DNA of 42,687 nt from contig JAUNCI010000011.1 in NCBI GenBank assembly GCA_030526665.1, positions 1 through 42,687 on the forward strand. Direction: 5' to 3'. Shown piece after piece: positions 26,663-35,517 of this stretch. The notes beneath the pieces were generated by a model that ran no database searches, had not been told where the DNA came from, and worked only from the letters and a program-made list of their open reading frames with translations. This DNA comes from Eubacteriales bacterium (lineage in GTDB: Bacteria > Bacillota > Clostridia > Lachnospirales > Lachnospiraceae). The position numbers and the translations under genes are program-made. Numbering within the stretch: position 1 is the first letter of the stretch; each line of letters opens with the position of its first letter.

Positions 26663-27592
26663 TTATTTTTCCTCCTGAATCAGTTCCTGATTCCATTCAT
26701 AATATTCGTACAGATCCATAGTGTCGCCAAACATGACATCTTCTTTTCCATCCACCCAGATCTGAACGGTATTGATCTTGTCTGCGGCGATCAGAGAATT
26801 GGCCACCGCATATACCGGGATTTCCGGTGCAATCGGCAATGCATCATCGACAAATGCAGATGAAACATTTACATATCCAATGCCTTCCGTCATTTCCAGC
26901 TGATGCACGATCAGATTTTTCGGAAGTACCGGATAATGTCCTTCTTCCATCGTTCCCTTAATCAACTGTTCCAAAATCACTCGTTCCCTTGATAAAGAGC
27001 GTCGATAATACAGACTTCTCTCTTCCGGAACCAGTTTTGTACCTGTTTCGTCTGTAAAGTATAGTGTCAGTATATCATAGCGATAAGCCGACGAACTATT
27101 CCCCTGCAGTTCCAAAAAGGAATCTTCTGTCATAATTCCTACGAGATTTCCTTTGGAATCCTTTAGTCCTTCTCCGCCTATAAAAATATCCAGTGTCTCG
27201 ATTCCCGGAATCTGCAAAAAAGATTTTACGATTCCCTTGCGAAGTACCACTTCTCTGCTGCGTGGAATATCATAGTAGTCTTCATTGATATCCAGACGAA
27301 TATGTGTATCCATGATTTCATATGAGTTAATGTGCACTCCGTTTGGAAGCAATCGTTTCATACTCGGCTCTGCATTTTCCTCATCGTTCAGAAATTTCAG
27401 CATCTCCGGAATCATGTTCTCCATAGTTATTTCCGCAGGCTCATATTTTTTCTCGACAAGATCTGTCTCATTTTCATTCACATAATAATGATAATATGTC
27501 TGCTCGCTTTCCTCTGCATGAACCATTGACAAGCCCCAAAAAGGCAGAGCAAATACAAACATTGCAATCAAGTACTTTCGTAATCTTCGCAA
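26663..27592 (-). CDS. Secreted/anchored GerMN-domain protein
   Basis: 309 aa. The start is a TTG with AAAGGAGGAG just upstream; the next in-frame ATG (residue 11) would cut into the signal sequence. Signal peptide about 1-26 (SMVHA). Two GerMN-type modules follow, about 75-180 and 185-300: LPNGVHINSYEIMDTHIRLDINEDY, and NLIVHQLEMTEGIGYVNVSSAF...YAVANSLIAADKINTVQIWVDG. GerMN domains occur in extracytoplasmic proteins often encoded beside two-component systems. It starts 17 bases after the histidine kinase stop, so it may modulate that sensor; this is inference. Confidence 0.85.
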   Translation of the reverse strand: MRRLRKYLIAMFVFALPFWGLSMVHAEESEQTYYHYYVNENETDLVEKKYEPAEITMENMIPEMLKFLNDEENAEPSMKRLLPNGVHINSYEIMDTHIRLDINEDYYDIPRSREVVLRKGIVKSFLQIPGIETLDIFIGGEGLKDSKGNLVGIMTEDSFLELQGNSSSAYRYDILTLYFTDETGTKLVPEERSLYYRRSLSRERVILEQLIKGTMEEGHYPVLPKNLIVHQLEMTEGIGYVNVSSAFVDDALPIAPEIPVYAVANSLIAADKINTVQIWVDGKEDVMFGDTMDLYEYYEWNQELIQEEK

Positions 27593-27609
27593 AATGCTCC
27601 TCCTTTCCT

Positions 27610-29028
27610 TTACGGAATGTAGGAAAGCGGAATGCGAACCGTAAATGTAGTTCCTACGCCTTCCTGACTTTCTACTTTAATCGTTCCATGATGCATCTGA
27701 ATTGCACCACGACAAATTGCAAGACCTAAACCGGTACCCCCGATTTCACGCGAATGCGATTTGTCCACACGGAAAAATCGTTCAAAAATACGTTCCACAT
27801 CTTCCTGCGGAATGCCAAGCCCGGAGTCCGCAACGATCACAAAGAAATCCTTATGGTCGGAATCCAGTGTGACACGTACCCATCCATCGTCAACATTGTA
27901 TTTAATTCCATTTTCTACCAGATTGCTGATGGCCGACATAAATTTCACAACATCGACATCCGCTTCTACCGGTCGGAAGGAATCTAAAATCAGGGAAATA
28001 TTTCTTTTATCCGCAATTGGTCTCAAACGTTTCATAATAGCTTCCAGCAAATGGTTAATATCCGCATGCTCCATATTAACCGTAGCCGCTTTTTTGTCCA
28101 GTTTTACCAGTGAAAGCAGATCCGTGATAATCTTGTTCTCACGATCGATTTCTTCTGTAATATCAGCAAGGAAGTCCTGATACAGTTCCTCCGGAACACC
28201 GGACTGTCCTACAAGCGAATCTGCCAGAACCTTCATTGAAGTCATTGGTGTTTTCAGCTCGTGCGACACATTTGACACAAACTCCTGCCTCGACTCATCG
28301 AGCACTTTCATCCTCGTTGTCATTTTGTTAAAGGCATCTGTAATCAATCTGGTTTCCGTATAATCGGGTACCGAAATCTCCTCATTCTGATAGCCGTCCG
28401 TAACATCTTCGATTGCTTTTGTTACACGCAGCAGCGGTTTTACAAGCATAGAAGAAAACATATAGGCAAGCAAAAATGCAGTTGTAACGATCACCAGAAC
28501 GATCATCCACTCTCTCTGTTCGAGAGTCTGCTCCATTTTGCGGACCTCATTTCCGGAAACACTTACAAACATCACACCCTGTATTTCTTTCATCTGAGGG
28601 CTGCGCACCGGCACTGCCATCATCAGCATGTGATTTGTATCATCATAATAAGAAACATCTTCACCGTTAAAACAGCGGATTGCCATTTCGGTCGCCATAA
28701 TTTTATTTTCGTCAACGCCGTAAGAATCTTTGATCACCTTAAAGTCCCTGTCAGTAATAAGAACTCTTCCATTATAAATATTACATAAGAACTCCAGCTT
28801 GCTGTTTACAGTCTGCGAGCTGGAGTCATTTAAATAGTTCTCTTTAATTAACAGGTCACTCAGAACATTGCATTGCTCACGAAGTGTCTCTTTTTTGGCT
28901 GCAATTGCATTGCTGCGATAATAACTGATACCGACACGTGTGATAATGATGCTCGGTAGAATTCCCAGAATCATAAGAATGATCATAATTCGAAAGCGAA
29001 GACTATGGAAAAAGTTCGCTTTTTTCAT
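27610..29028 (-). CDS. Sensor histidine kinase, WalK/PhoR-like
   Basis: 472 aa. Transmembrane helix 1 (about 13-32), extracellular sensor of about 140 residues, helix 2 (about 174-197), HAMP (about 197-250), HisKA with VSHELKTPMTSMK (phospho-acceptor His256) and HATPase with N-box NLVENGIKYN, VADSGLGIP and GGTGLGLAICR. The start ATG is 3 bases after the response regulator stop. The sensor may be Cache/PAS-like, but I cannot assign a ligand. The WalK assignment rests on architecture and context, not on a sequence search. Confidence 0.93.
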   Translation of the reverse strand: MKKANFFHSLRFRIMIILMILGILPSIIITRVGISYYRSNAIAAKKETLREQCNVLSDLLIKENYLNDSSSQTVNSKLEFLCNIYNGRVLITDRDFKVIKDSYGVDENKIMATEMAIRCFNGEDVSYYDDTNHMLMMAVPVRSPQMKEIQGVMFVSVSGNEVRKMEQTLEQREWMIVLVIVTTAFLLAYMFSSMLVKPLLRVTKAIEDVTDGYQNEEISVPDYTETRLITDAFNKMTTRMKVLDESRQEFVSNVSHELKTPMTSMKVLADSLVGQSGVPEELYQDFLADITEEIDRENKIITDLLSLVKLDKKAATVNMEHADINHLLEAIMKRLRPIADKRNISLILDSFRPVEADVDVVKFMSAISNLVENGIKYNVDDGWVRVTLDSDHKDFFVIVADSGLGIPQEDVERIFERFFRVDKSHSREIGGTGLGLAICRGAIQMHHGTIKVESQEGVGTTFTVRIPLSYIP

Positions 29029-29031
29029 GGT

Positions 29032-29721
29032 CTACACCTGGAAATAATATCCAACGCCCCATTTTGTATGAACATATCTTGGCTCACTGGGATTCGCCTC
29101 GATTTTTTCACGAAGTCTACGAATGTGAACGTCAACGGTTCTGACATCACCCGGATACTCATAACCCCAAACAATGTTCAGCAGATTTTCTCTGCTGTAA
29201 ACTTTATTTGGATTGAATACCAGAAGTTCCAGAACATCGAATTCTTTCGCTGTGAGATTGATTTCTTTGCCGGAAATGAACACTCTGCGTCCTTCACAGT
29301 CCATACGAAGATCTCCGACTTCGATCGTTTTTGCTTTTTCTTTCTCTTCGTGATCACTGCCTGCACGTCTCATGATAGCTTTGATACGAGCTTTTACCTC
29401 AAGGATATTGAAAGGTTTGGTAATATAATCATCTGCACCATATTCCAGACCTAAAATCTTGTCCATATCCTCTCCTTTTGCAGTAAGCATCACGATCGGA
29501 ACATTTGAAAATTCACGAATCTGCTGACATACTTCAAGTCCATCCATTTTCGGAAGCATAAGGTCCAGCAAAATGATATCGTATTTTTTGGCTTTTGCCA
29601 TCTCGACAGCTTCTTCACCATCGTATGCACAATCCACTTCCATATCATCCTGTTCCAAGCTAAAACGAATTCCCTTTACGATCAGTTTTTCGTCGTCTAC
29701 TACCAAAACCTTTTTACCCAT
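29032..29721 (-). CDS. OmpR/WalR-family response regulator
   Basis: 229 aa. Receiver domain 1-120 with phospho-acceptor Asp53 (LLDLMLPKMDG), MLTAKGED and DDYITKPFN. The C-terminal winged helix has ...LTAKEFDVLELLVFNPNKVYSRENLL and DVRTVDVHIRRLREKIE...TKWGVGYYF. GGAGAATTATAG precedes the ATG. It is co-transcribed with the kinase downstream and lies 11 bases after comEA. It probably controls cell-wall genes if WalR-like; the target set cannot be read here. Confidence 0.95.
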   Translation of the reverse strand: MGKKVLVVDDEKLIVKGIRFSLEQDDMEVDCAYDGEEAVEMAKAKKYDIILLDLMLPKMDGLEVCQQIREFSNVPIVMLTAKGEDMDKILGLEYGADDYITKPFNILEVKARIKAIMRRAGSDHEEKEKAKTIEVGDLRMDCEGRRVFISGKEINLTAKEFDVLELLVFNPNKVYSRENLLNIVWGYEYPGDVRTVDVHIRRLREKIEANPSEPRYVHTKWGVGYYFQV

Positions 29722-29732
29722 CTATAATTCTC

Positions 29733-30443
29733 CTATTCTATAGTAATTCCGTCTTTTATTTTATCGTAAGTCCCGCCCTTGATTCCCGGGACATTTGTGA
29801 TTTCTTCCACAGAAGAAAACAAACCGTTTTCTTCCCGATAAGCAATAATTGCCTGTGCTTTCGCCTCTCCGATTCCGGTCAGCGTAGTCAGTTCCTCTTT
29901 CGTTGCACGATTGATATTGATTCTGCCGCTGTTCTGTATATTCTGTGCGGCATCCGTACCCTGCGATCCGGAAGCGTCCTGTGCACTTTGCATTGTCTGC
30001 AGCAGATTCTGATCCACTTCCGTCTGTGTCGGAATGTAAATCTGCTGTCCATCATTTAAAATACCTGCCCGATTGACATAAGAGGCAGCAGCCTCATCCG
30101 TGTATCCGCCAGCCAGCTCGATTGCTTCAAACACTCGCGAAGATGCAGGCAGGCAATATACTCCGGGATTTTTCACCGCACCACAGACATCCACATAAAT
30201 TTCCGCAGAAATCGTCGACTGCGCATCCGGAGTCTCCACTGTATTCTCTGCATTTTCTGTATTCTCTGCATTCGAGTCAGCATCCATCTTTTCCTCTGTC
30301 GATTCTATGGTTTGTGCTTCGGAGAAAAAAGCTTTTTCCTCTGCTTTTACACATCCGGCGCAAATCAAAGCTGTACTGACGAAAAGAGCCAGGAACCCCT
30401 GCCGCAAATTTGCCGGTATTTTTTCTATGACTCTGTTTTTCAT
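29733..30443 (-). CDS. comEA: ComEA-like DNA-binding protein (SLBB plus helix-hairpin-helix)
   Basis: 236 aa. N-terminal membrane anchor/signal (about 15-31); a Cys in ICAGC could be lipidated, but the -3 residue is not standard. A low-complexity Asn/Glu/Thr spacer precedes an SLBB domain (about 82-140, YVDVCGAVKNPGVYCLP) and paired HhH motifs at the C-terminus (about 174-236: ININRATKEELTTLTGIGEAKAQAII, NVPGIKGGTYDKI). ComEA binds incoming double-stranded DNA outside the membrane and hands it to ComEC. Here a two-component system and a GerMN protein lie between comEA and comEC. Confidence 0.93.
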   Translation of the reverse strand: MKNRVIEKIPANLRQGFLALFVSTALICAGCVKAEEKAFFSEAQTIESTEEKMDADSNAENTENAENTVETPDAQSTISAEIYVDVCGAVKNPGVYCLPASSRVFEAIELAGGYTDEAAASYVNRAGILNDGQQIYIPTQTEVDQNLLQTMQSAQDASGSQGTDAAQNIQNSGRININRATKEELTTLTGIGEAKAQAIIAYREENGLFSSVEEITNVPGIKGGTYDKIKDGITIE

Positions 30444-30502
30444 TTCAGCATGGTCTCCTTATACACCCAATGGATTCCCATGTTGATACCATACCATAAA
30501 CT

Positions 30503-30531
30503 ATTTTAACGAAATATTACAATTTTGACAA
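30503..30531 (-). promoter_or_regulatory. Promoter upstream of comEA
   Basis: Minus-strand TTGTCA (30526-30531), 17-base spacer, TAAAAT (30503-30508). It is the only good promoter I see ahead of comEA-regulator-kinase-GerMN-comEC, so it may drive all five. Confidence 0.65.
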
Positions 30532-30562
30532 TAGGGTTTTTCAGAGTTTTTTCTTTTTCGCA

Positions 30563-30597
30563 CAAAAGCCTTTGCACATACCATGTACAAAGGCTTT
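30563..30597 (-). terminator. Terminator of argCBD
   Basis: Stem AAAAGCCTTTG/CAAAGGCTTTT (30563-30573, 30587-30597); the 13-base loop may pair further. It lies 55 bases past the argD stop. Confidence 0.85.
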
Positions 30598-30651
30598 TCT
30601 TATCATTTCACTTATTTAATGTATTTACTTATATCGGATGGATGCCCAAAC

Positions 30652-31842
30652 TTATGCCAGGCATTTCTCCAATATTTCTGCCATTTTATCAACATGTTCT
30701 TTCTCGATCACAAGCGGAGGAACCATTCTGAGAACATCTTTTCCTGCAGAAATTACCAAAAGGCCTTCGGCAAGTGCTTTTTTCACAACTTCACCTACCG
30801 GTCTTCCCGTAATCACGAGGCCCTGCATAAAGCCTTTTCCTCTTCTGGCTGCCACACAATCGAATTTTTCCACCATAGCATCCAGTTTTTCTTCCAAATA
30901 CGGAGTCAATTCTCTCACATGATCGATAATCTGATCCTGCTCATAGATATCAAATACTTTTGAAACTGCAGCGCATACAAATGGATTACCGCCATATGTT
31001 GTACCATGATCTCCCGGTTCCAGTGAAGCTTTTGCTGCTTTTTCATTTAAAACAAACGCACCTACCGGAACGCCACAGCCTAAGGCTTTAGCGCAGGTCA
31101 TGATATCCGGCTGCACACCATAAGCCTGCCATGCAAAGTATTCTCCGGTTCTGCCCATACCGCACTGAATTTCATCAAAGATCAGGATGATGTCCTTTTC
31201 ATCACAAAGAGCTCTCAATCCTTCCAGAAATTCTTTTGTTGCAGGATAGATTCCGCCTTCTCCCTGTACGGTTTCCGTTATAATTGCACATGTATTCTCA
31301 TTCACAAGTGCTTTAACACTGTCAAGATCATTGAATTCTGCAAATTTCACACCGCCCATCAATGGTTCAAAAGGTTCTCTGTAATGCGCGGTTCCTGTTA
31401 CAGACAAAGCACCGATGCTGCGTCCGTGAAATGAATGATTCATCGCAATAATTTCAAATCCTGCATGGCCCGCTTTTTTGTAGGCATATTTTTTTGCAGA
31501 TTTCAGAGCACCTTCAATCGCTTCCGTACCGCTGTTTGTAAAAAAGACTTTACTCATCCGGCTTTTTTCAACTACTTTTGTACCAGCTTCGATAATCGGT
31601 TCATTATAATACAGGTTGGAAATGTGCATCAGCTTGTCGATCTGTGTTTTCAGCGCATCATCATACCCCGGATAATGATATCCCAGAGAGTTTACCGCAA
31701 TCCCCGCAGCAAAATCGAGGTATTCTTTTCCTTCCGAATCGTAGAGATAACATCCTTCTCCGTGTTCAAACACGACCGGAAAACGATTATATGTATGAAG
31801 AACGCTGTTTTCAGCATTCTCCATCTGATTATTCATTTTCAT
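30652..31842 (-). CDS. argD: Acetylornithine aminotransferase
   Basis: About 396 aa class-III PLP aminotransferase making N-acetylornithine from the semialdehyde. Motifs are [47 protein letters not shown] and the PLP-lysine region [16 protein letters not shown]. The gene overlaps the argB 3' end. AAGGAG lies 12 bases before the chosen ATG (31842) and 6 bases before a TTG at 31848, so the exact start is uncertain. It is third in the argC-argB-argD unit and is followed by a strong terminator. Confidence 0.95.
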   Translation of the reverse strand: MKMNNQMENAENSVLHTYNRFPVVFEHGEGCYLYDSEGKEYLDFAAGIAVNSLGYHYPGYDDALKTQIDKLMHISNLYYNEPIIEAGTKVVEKSRMSKVFFTNSGTEAIEGALKSAKKYAYKKAGHAGFEIIAMNHSFHGRSIGALSVTGTAHYREPFEPLMGGVKFAEFNDLDSVKALVNENTCAIITETVQGEGGIYPATKEFLEGLRALCDEKDIILIFDEIQCGMGRTGEYFAWQAYGVQPDIMTCAKALGCGVPVGAFVLNEKAAKASLEPGDHGTTYGGNPFVCAAVSKVFDIYEQDQIIDHVRELTPYLEEKLDAMVEKFDCVAARRGKGFMQGLVITGRPVGEVVKKALAEGLLVISAGKDVLRMVPPLVIEKEHVDKMAEILEKCLA

Positions 31843-32725
31843 TGTCAAACTTTTCTCCTTCATCTCTCAAAATCGCAGTACCGATTCCTTTATTTGTAAA
31901 GATTTCCAATAACAGACTATGTGGAATTCTTCCGTCCAGAATATGCACACGATTTACTCCATTTTCAATTGCATCAATACAGCCCTGCAGTTTTGGAATC
32001 ATACCGCCGCCAACATAGCCATCTGTAATCAATGCCTGTGCTTCTGAAACCTTCAATTCAGAAATCAAAGAGTCCGGATCATCTTTGTCCTTATACACAC
32101 CTTCAATATCGGAAAGGAATGCCAGTTTTTCAGCATCCATTGCCTCTGCGATTGCACAGGCGGCATCATCGGCATTGATATTGTAGGTTTCAAAATTATC
32201 ATCATATCCAACAGGGAATACAATAGGAAGAAAGTCTTTTTCCAGTAAATCATACAGAACCTGCGGCTCAACCTTTGTAATGTCACCGACAAAACCAATG
32301 TCTTCTCCGTTTGACAGTTTTTTCTGACATTTCAGAAGACCGCCGTCTTTTCCGCTAAGTCCGATACTGCGAACGCCAAGTGACTGTACCAGTGTCACCA
32401 GTTCTTTATTTACTTTTGCCAGAACCATTTCAGCGATTTCCATGGTATCTTTGTCCGTTACACGTAATCCGTTTACAAAACGTGGCTCCATTCCGGCTTT
32501 TGCAACCCATTTGCTGATTTCCTTGCCGCCGCCGTGAACGATGATCGGCTTAAAGCCAACCAGTTTCAAAAGTACCGCATCCTGAATAACATTGCGTTTC
32601 AGCCCTTCATCGAGCATTGCGCTTCCGCCGTATTTGATTACAACAATTTTTCTGTTAAAACGCTGTATATATGGAAGTGCCTCAATCAGCACTTCTGCTT
32701 TTTCAAGATATTTTTGTTTTACCAT
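31829..32725 (-). CDS. argB: Acetylglutamate kinase
   Basis: 298 aa amino-acid-kinase fold. It has [57 protein letters not shown] and SDIEGVYKD, all typical of ArgB. It phosphorylates N-acetylglutamate. AAGAGGTGTGAT precedes the ATG. The C-terminus overlaps the start of argD. The 97-base gap after argC has no gene; argJ, which often sits there in Firmicutes, is absent. Confidence 0.96.
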   Translation of the reverse strand: MVKQKYLEKAEVLIEALPYIQRFNRKIVVIKYGGSAMLDEGLKRNVIQDAVLLKLVGFKPIIVHGGGKEISKWVAKAGMEPRFVNGLRVTDKDTMEIAEMVLAKVNKELVTLVQSLGVRSIGLSGKDGGLLKCQKKLSNGEDIGFVGDITKVEPQVLYDLLEKDFLPIVFPVGYDDNFETYNINADDAACAIAEAMDAEKLAFLSDIEGVYKDKDDPDSLISELKVSEAQALITDGYVGGGMIPKLQGCIDAIENGVNRVHILDGRIPHSLLLEIFTNKGIGTAILRDEGEKFDNENE

Positions 32726-32822
32726 ATCACACCTCTTCTAATCGATTGCCTTTGAAATCCTCTAAATAATATTCTTTCTTTTATCATAGCAGAACCGAAT
32801 CGTCCCTCTTCGACTCAGTTCC

Positions 32823-33863
32823 TTATGGGAACATCGGTGCCAGCAATAATCCTTCTGCCTCATCAAAACCAAACATGAGATTCATGTTCTGAACCGCCTG
32901 TCCTGCAGCACCTTTTACAAGATTATCCATCGCACCCATCATAATCACACGTTTTGTTCTTGGATCTATTTTGAAGTTCACATCAACATAGTTGCTTCCT
33001 TCTACCCATTTTGTCTGTGGGCAGATATCTTTGTCCAATACTCTCACGAAACGTTCTTTGCTGTAATATTTATCATAAACAGCTTTTACTTCTTCATAGG
33101 AAACATCTTTTGTCAGTGATGCATATGCGGTTACGAGAATTCCTCGATTCATCGGCACCAGATGCGGTGTAAAGTTTAAAAGCACTTCCTGTCCGCATGC
33201 ATAACTTAACTGATCTTCGATTTCCGGTGTATGGCGATGTGTCGCAACACCGTACGCTTTAATGTTTTCATTTACTTCACAGAACAGATTATCAACTTTT
33301 GCACCTCGGCCTGCTCCGGAAGTTCCTGATTTTGCATCGATAATTACAGTAGCCGGATCGATCAGACCTTCTTTGATCAGTGGATAAATAGAAAGTGTGG
33401 AACATGTCGGATAACATCCCGGATTTGCAATCAGGCGGGCCTTTTTGATATCCTCACGATTGATCTCGCACAGACCGTACACCGCTTCTTCCACAAACTG
33501 CGGTGCCTTGTGTTCGATTCCATACCATTTCTCATATTTTGCAACATCTTTAATACGGAAGTCAGCACTCAGGTCAATCACCTTTGCTCTGGACAAAATT
33601 CCTTCATTAATAAGAGATGCACACAGCCCCTGTGGAGTTGCGGTAAAAATCACATCTACTTCGTCTGCAAGTGCTTCCATATTATCATCCATGCATTTTG
33701 CATCAACGATCTGAAAATAGTTCTGATAAATGCCTGCATATTTTTGATCTACATAGCTTCTGGAGCCATACCAGGCAATCTCAACATCTTTATGTCCTAA
33801 TAATAATCTTACAATTTCGGATCCCGCATAACCGGTTGCTCCGATAATTCCAGCTTTAATCAT
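32823..33863 (-). CDS. argC: N-acetyl-gamma-glutamyl-phosphate reductase
   Basis: 346 aa, the family length, from the ATG at 33861-33863 with GGAGGAGA just upstream. An open frame continues 41 codons further but crosses the promoter, so it is not used. It has the nucleotide-binding GIIGATGYAGSE (5-16), the catalytic Cys150 in NPGCYPT and TSGAGRGA. It reduces N-acetylglutamyl phosphate with NADPH. First gene of the arginine unit, under a promoter whose -35 is covered by a palindrome. Confidence 0.97.
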   Translation of the reverse strand: MIKAGIIGATGYAGSEIVRLLLGHKDVEIAWYGSRSYVDQKYAGIYQNYFQIVDAKCMDDNMEALADEVDVIFTATPQGLCASLINEGILSRAKVIDLSADFRIKDVAKYEKWYGIEHKAPQFVEEAVYGLCEINREDIKKARLIANPGCYPTCSTLSIYPLIKEGLIDPATVIIDAKSGTSGAGRGAKVDNLFCEVNENIKAYGVATHRHTPEIEDQLSYACGQEVLLNFTPHLVPMNRGILVTAYASLTKDVSYEEVKAVYDKYYSKERFVRVLDKDICPQTKWVEGSNYVDVNFKIDPRTKRVIMMGAMDNLVKGAAGQAVQNMNLMFGFDEAEGLLLAPMFP

Positions 33864-33891
33864 AATTCTCCTCCATCTTGAAACTTTTTTG

Positions 33892-33920
33892 ATTATACAA
33901 CCACTTTGCATATTATGCAA
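33892..33920 (-). promoter_or_regulatory. argC promoter
   Basis: Minus-strand TTGCAT (33915-33920), 17-base spacer, TATAAT (33892-33897). The -35 is inside the palindrome at 33906-33920, giving an obvious repression geometry. Confidence 0.8.
33906..33920. promoter_or_regulatory. ARG-box-like operator over the argC -35
   Basis: TTGCATATTATGCAA is a perfect 15-bp palindrome. Half-sites TGCATA/TATGCA resemble ArgR/AhrC half-sites (TGAAT), with C in place of the first A. Confidence 0.7.
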
Positions 33921-33981
33921 TCCCTTCTTTTCATTTTTTTGTCCCGAAACATCTCCGGAATTTTGTTTTTTCAAAATATCA

Positions 33982-33995
33982 TGCATAATATGTGA
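33982..33995. promoter_or_regulatory. Imperfect ARG-box-like half-site pair
   Basis: TGCATAATATGTGA matches the TGCATA half-site fully on one side and loosely on the other. It is an auxiliary site at best. Confidence 0.35.
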
Positions 33996-34060
33996 CTATT
34001 TTTTCTTTTTTCTATTGCACTATCAAATAAAATGTTGTATATTATCCCATGTTGAACACA

Positions 34061-34109
34061 TGCATTTTGATTATGCATAGGTCCATGCATATTGTTGCAT
34101 ATTTATGCA
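34061..34109. promoter_or_regulatory. Cluster of ARG-box-like operators upstream of argG
   Basis: Contains TGCAT...ATGCATA (34061-34079), ATGCATATTG near 34085, and TGCATATTTATGCA (34096-34109), a half-site pair with a 2-base spacer. The last covers the -35 region of the argG promoter. Confidence 0.65.
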
Positions 34110-34120
34110 TAATACTTATG

Positions 34121-34126
34121 TATAAT
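34121..34126 (+). promoter_or_regulatory. argG -10 element
   Basis: Perfect TATAAT, 52 bases before the argG start. The -35 is ill-defined: TTGCAT at 34095 is 20 bases away and lies in the operator. Confidence 0.55.
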
Positions 34127-34178
34127 ATACAAAGCAATCATATTAGACATTGAAACATCTCAAGGAGGATTTTTTATT

Positions 34179-35402
34179 ATGAAAGAAAAAGTAGTATTGG
34201 CTTATTCCGGCGGTCTGGATACAACAGCTCTGATTCCATGGCTCAAAGAAACATTTAATTATGATGTTGTTTGCTGCTGTGTAAACTGCGGACAGGGAAG
34301 CGAACTTGACGGACTCGAAGAACGTGCAAAACTTTCAGGTGCTGCTAAATTATATATTGAAGACATCGTAGATGATTTCTGCGACAATTTCGTTATTCCA
34401 TGCGTACAGGCAGGTGCTGTTTACGAACACTCTTATCTGCTTGGAACTTCTATGGCTCGTCCTGCAATCGTAAAAAAACTTGTTGAAATCGCTCGTAAAG
34501 AAAATGCCGTAGCAATCTGCCACGGTGCTACCGGAAAAGGAAATGACCAGATTCGTTTCGAACTTGGTATCAAAGCACTTGCTCCGGACATCAAAATCAT
34601 TGCTCCGTGGAGAATGACAGACGTTTGGACAATGCAGTCTCGTGAAGATGAAATTGATTTCTGTAAAGCACACGGCATCGATCTTCCATTCGATATGAGC
34701 CACAGCTACAGCCGTGACCGTAACCTCTGGCATATCAGCCATGAAGGTCTTGAACTTGAAGATCCTTCACAGGCTCCAAACTTTGATCATATGCTCGTTA
34801 TGAGTGTTACACCACAGAAAGCACCTGACAAAGAAACCGAACTTTCTATCACTTTTGAAGCAGGTATTCCAACTGCATTAAACGGAAAACAGATGAAAGT
34901 CTCTGAACTCATCACAGAACTTAACCGTATCGGCGGTGAAAATGGTATCGGTATCGTTGATATCGTAGAAAACCGTGTTGTTGGTATGAAATCTCGTGGT
35001 GTATACGAAACACCGGGTGGAACGATCCTGATGGCTGCACATGACCAGCTCGAAGAACTCTGCCTTGATCGTGACACAATGGAAACCAAGAAAAAACTTG
35101 GCAGCCAGTTTGCTCAGGTTGTATACGAAGGAAAATGGTTCACACCACTTAGCGATGCCCTTCAGGCATTTATCAAATCCACACAGGAATATGTAACAGG
35201 TGAAGTAAACCTGAAACTTTACAAAGGTAACATCATCAAAAACGGTACTACTTCTCCATACAGCCTGTACAATGAATCTCTCGCATCCTTCACAACAGGT
35301 GATATGTATGACCATCATGATGCAAGCGGTTTCATCACACTGTTCGGTTTACCACTTCAGGTAAGAGCAATGAAAATGAATGAAGCAAACAAAAACAAAT
35401 AA
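34179..35402 (+). CDS. argG: Argininosuccinate synthase
   Basis: 407 aa, full length. The ATP-pyrophosphatase P-loop AYSGGLDTT is at 8-16. CHGATGKGNDQIRFE, LWHISHEGLELEDP and YETPGGTILMAAH are conserved family segments. It condenses citrulline and aspartate. AGGAGG lies 10 bases upstream of the ATG. argH does not follow; the gene ends in a strong terminator. It diverges from argCBD and shares the operator-rich control region. Confidence 0.97.
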   Translation: MKEKVVLAYSGGLDTTALIPWLKETFNYDVVCCCVNCGQGSELDGLEERAKLSGAAKLYIEDIVDDFCDNFVIPCVQAGAVYEHSYLLGTSMARPAIVKKLVEIARKENAVAICHGATGKGNDQIRFELGIKALAPDIKIIAPWRMTDVWTMQSREDEIDFCKAHGIDLPFDMSHSYSRDRNLWHISHEGLELEDPSQAPNFDHMLVMSVTPQKAPDKETELSITFEAGIPTALNGKQMKVSELITELNRIGGENGIGIVDIVENRVVGMKSRGVYETPGGTILMAAHDQLEELCLDRDTMETKKKLGSQFAQVVYEGKWFTPLSDALQAFIKSTQEYVTGEVNLKLYKGNIIKNGTTSPYSLYNESLASFTTGDMYDHHDASGFITLFGLPLQVRAMKMNEANKNK

Positions 35403-35428
35403 TCGATCACTTTGATTATATATGACGC

Positions 35429-35472
35429 AAAAAAGGACCTGAGATTGAACATTCAATCTCAGGTCCTTTTTT
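35429..35472. terminator. Bidirectional terminator between argG and the ABC transporter
   Basis: 14-bp perfect stem GGACCTGAGATTGA/TCAATCTCAGGTCC (35435-35448, 35453-35466), 4-base loop, flanked by A6 and T6. It works for argG (+) and the ATPase gene (-), which converge here. Confidence 0.95.
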
Positions 35473-35517
35473 CATATTGTCATGGAACAAAGTACGTCCC
35501 AAAGCCATTCTTTGATT

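Noticed and set aside
33864-33986. N-terminal extension of argC by 41 codons
   Set aside because: It crosses the argC promoter and operator, has no ribosome site, and the shorter start has GGAGGAG and gives the family length.
34350-35318. Minus-strand open frames opposite argG
   Set aside because: They are antisense to a highly conserved gene, overlap one another and lack start signals.
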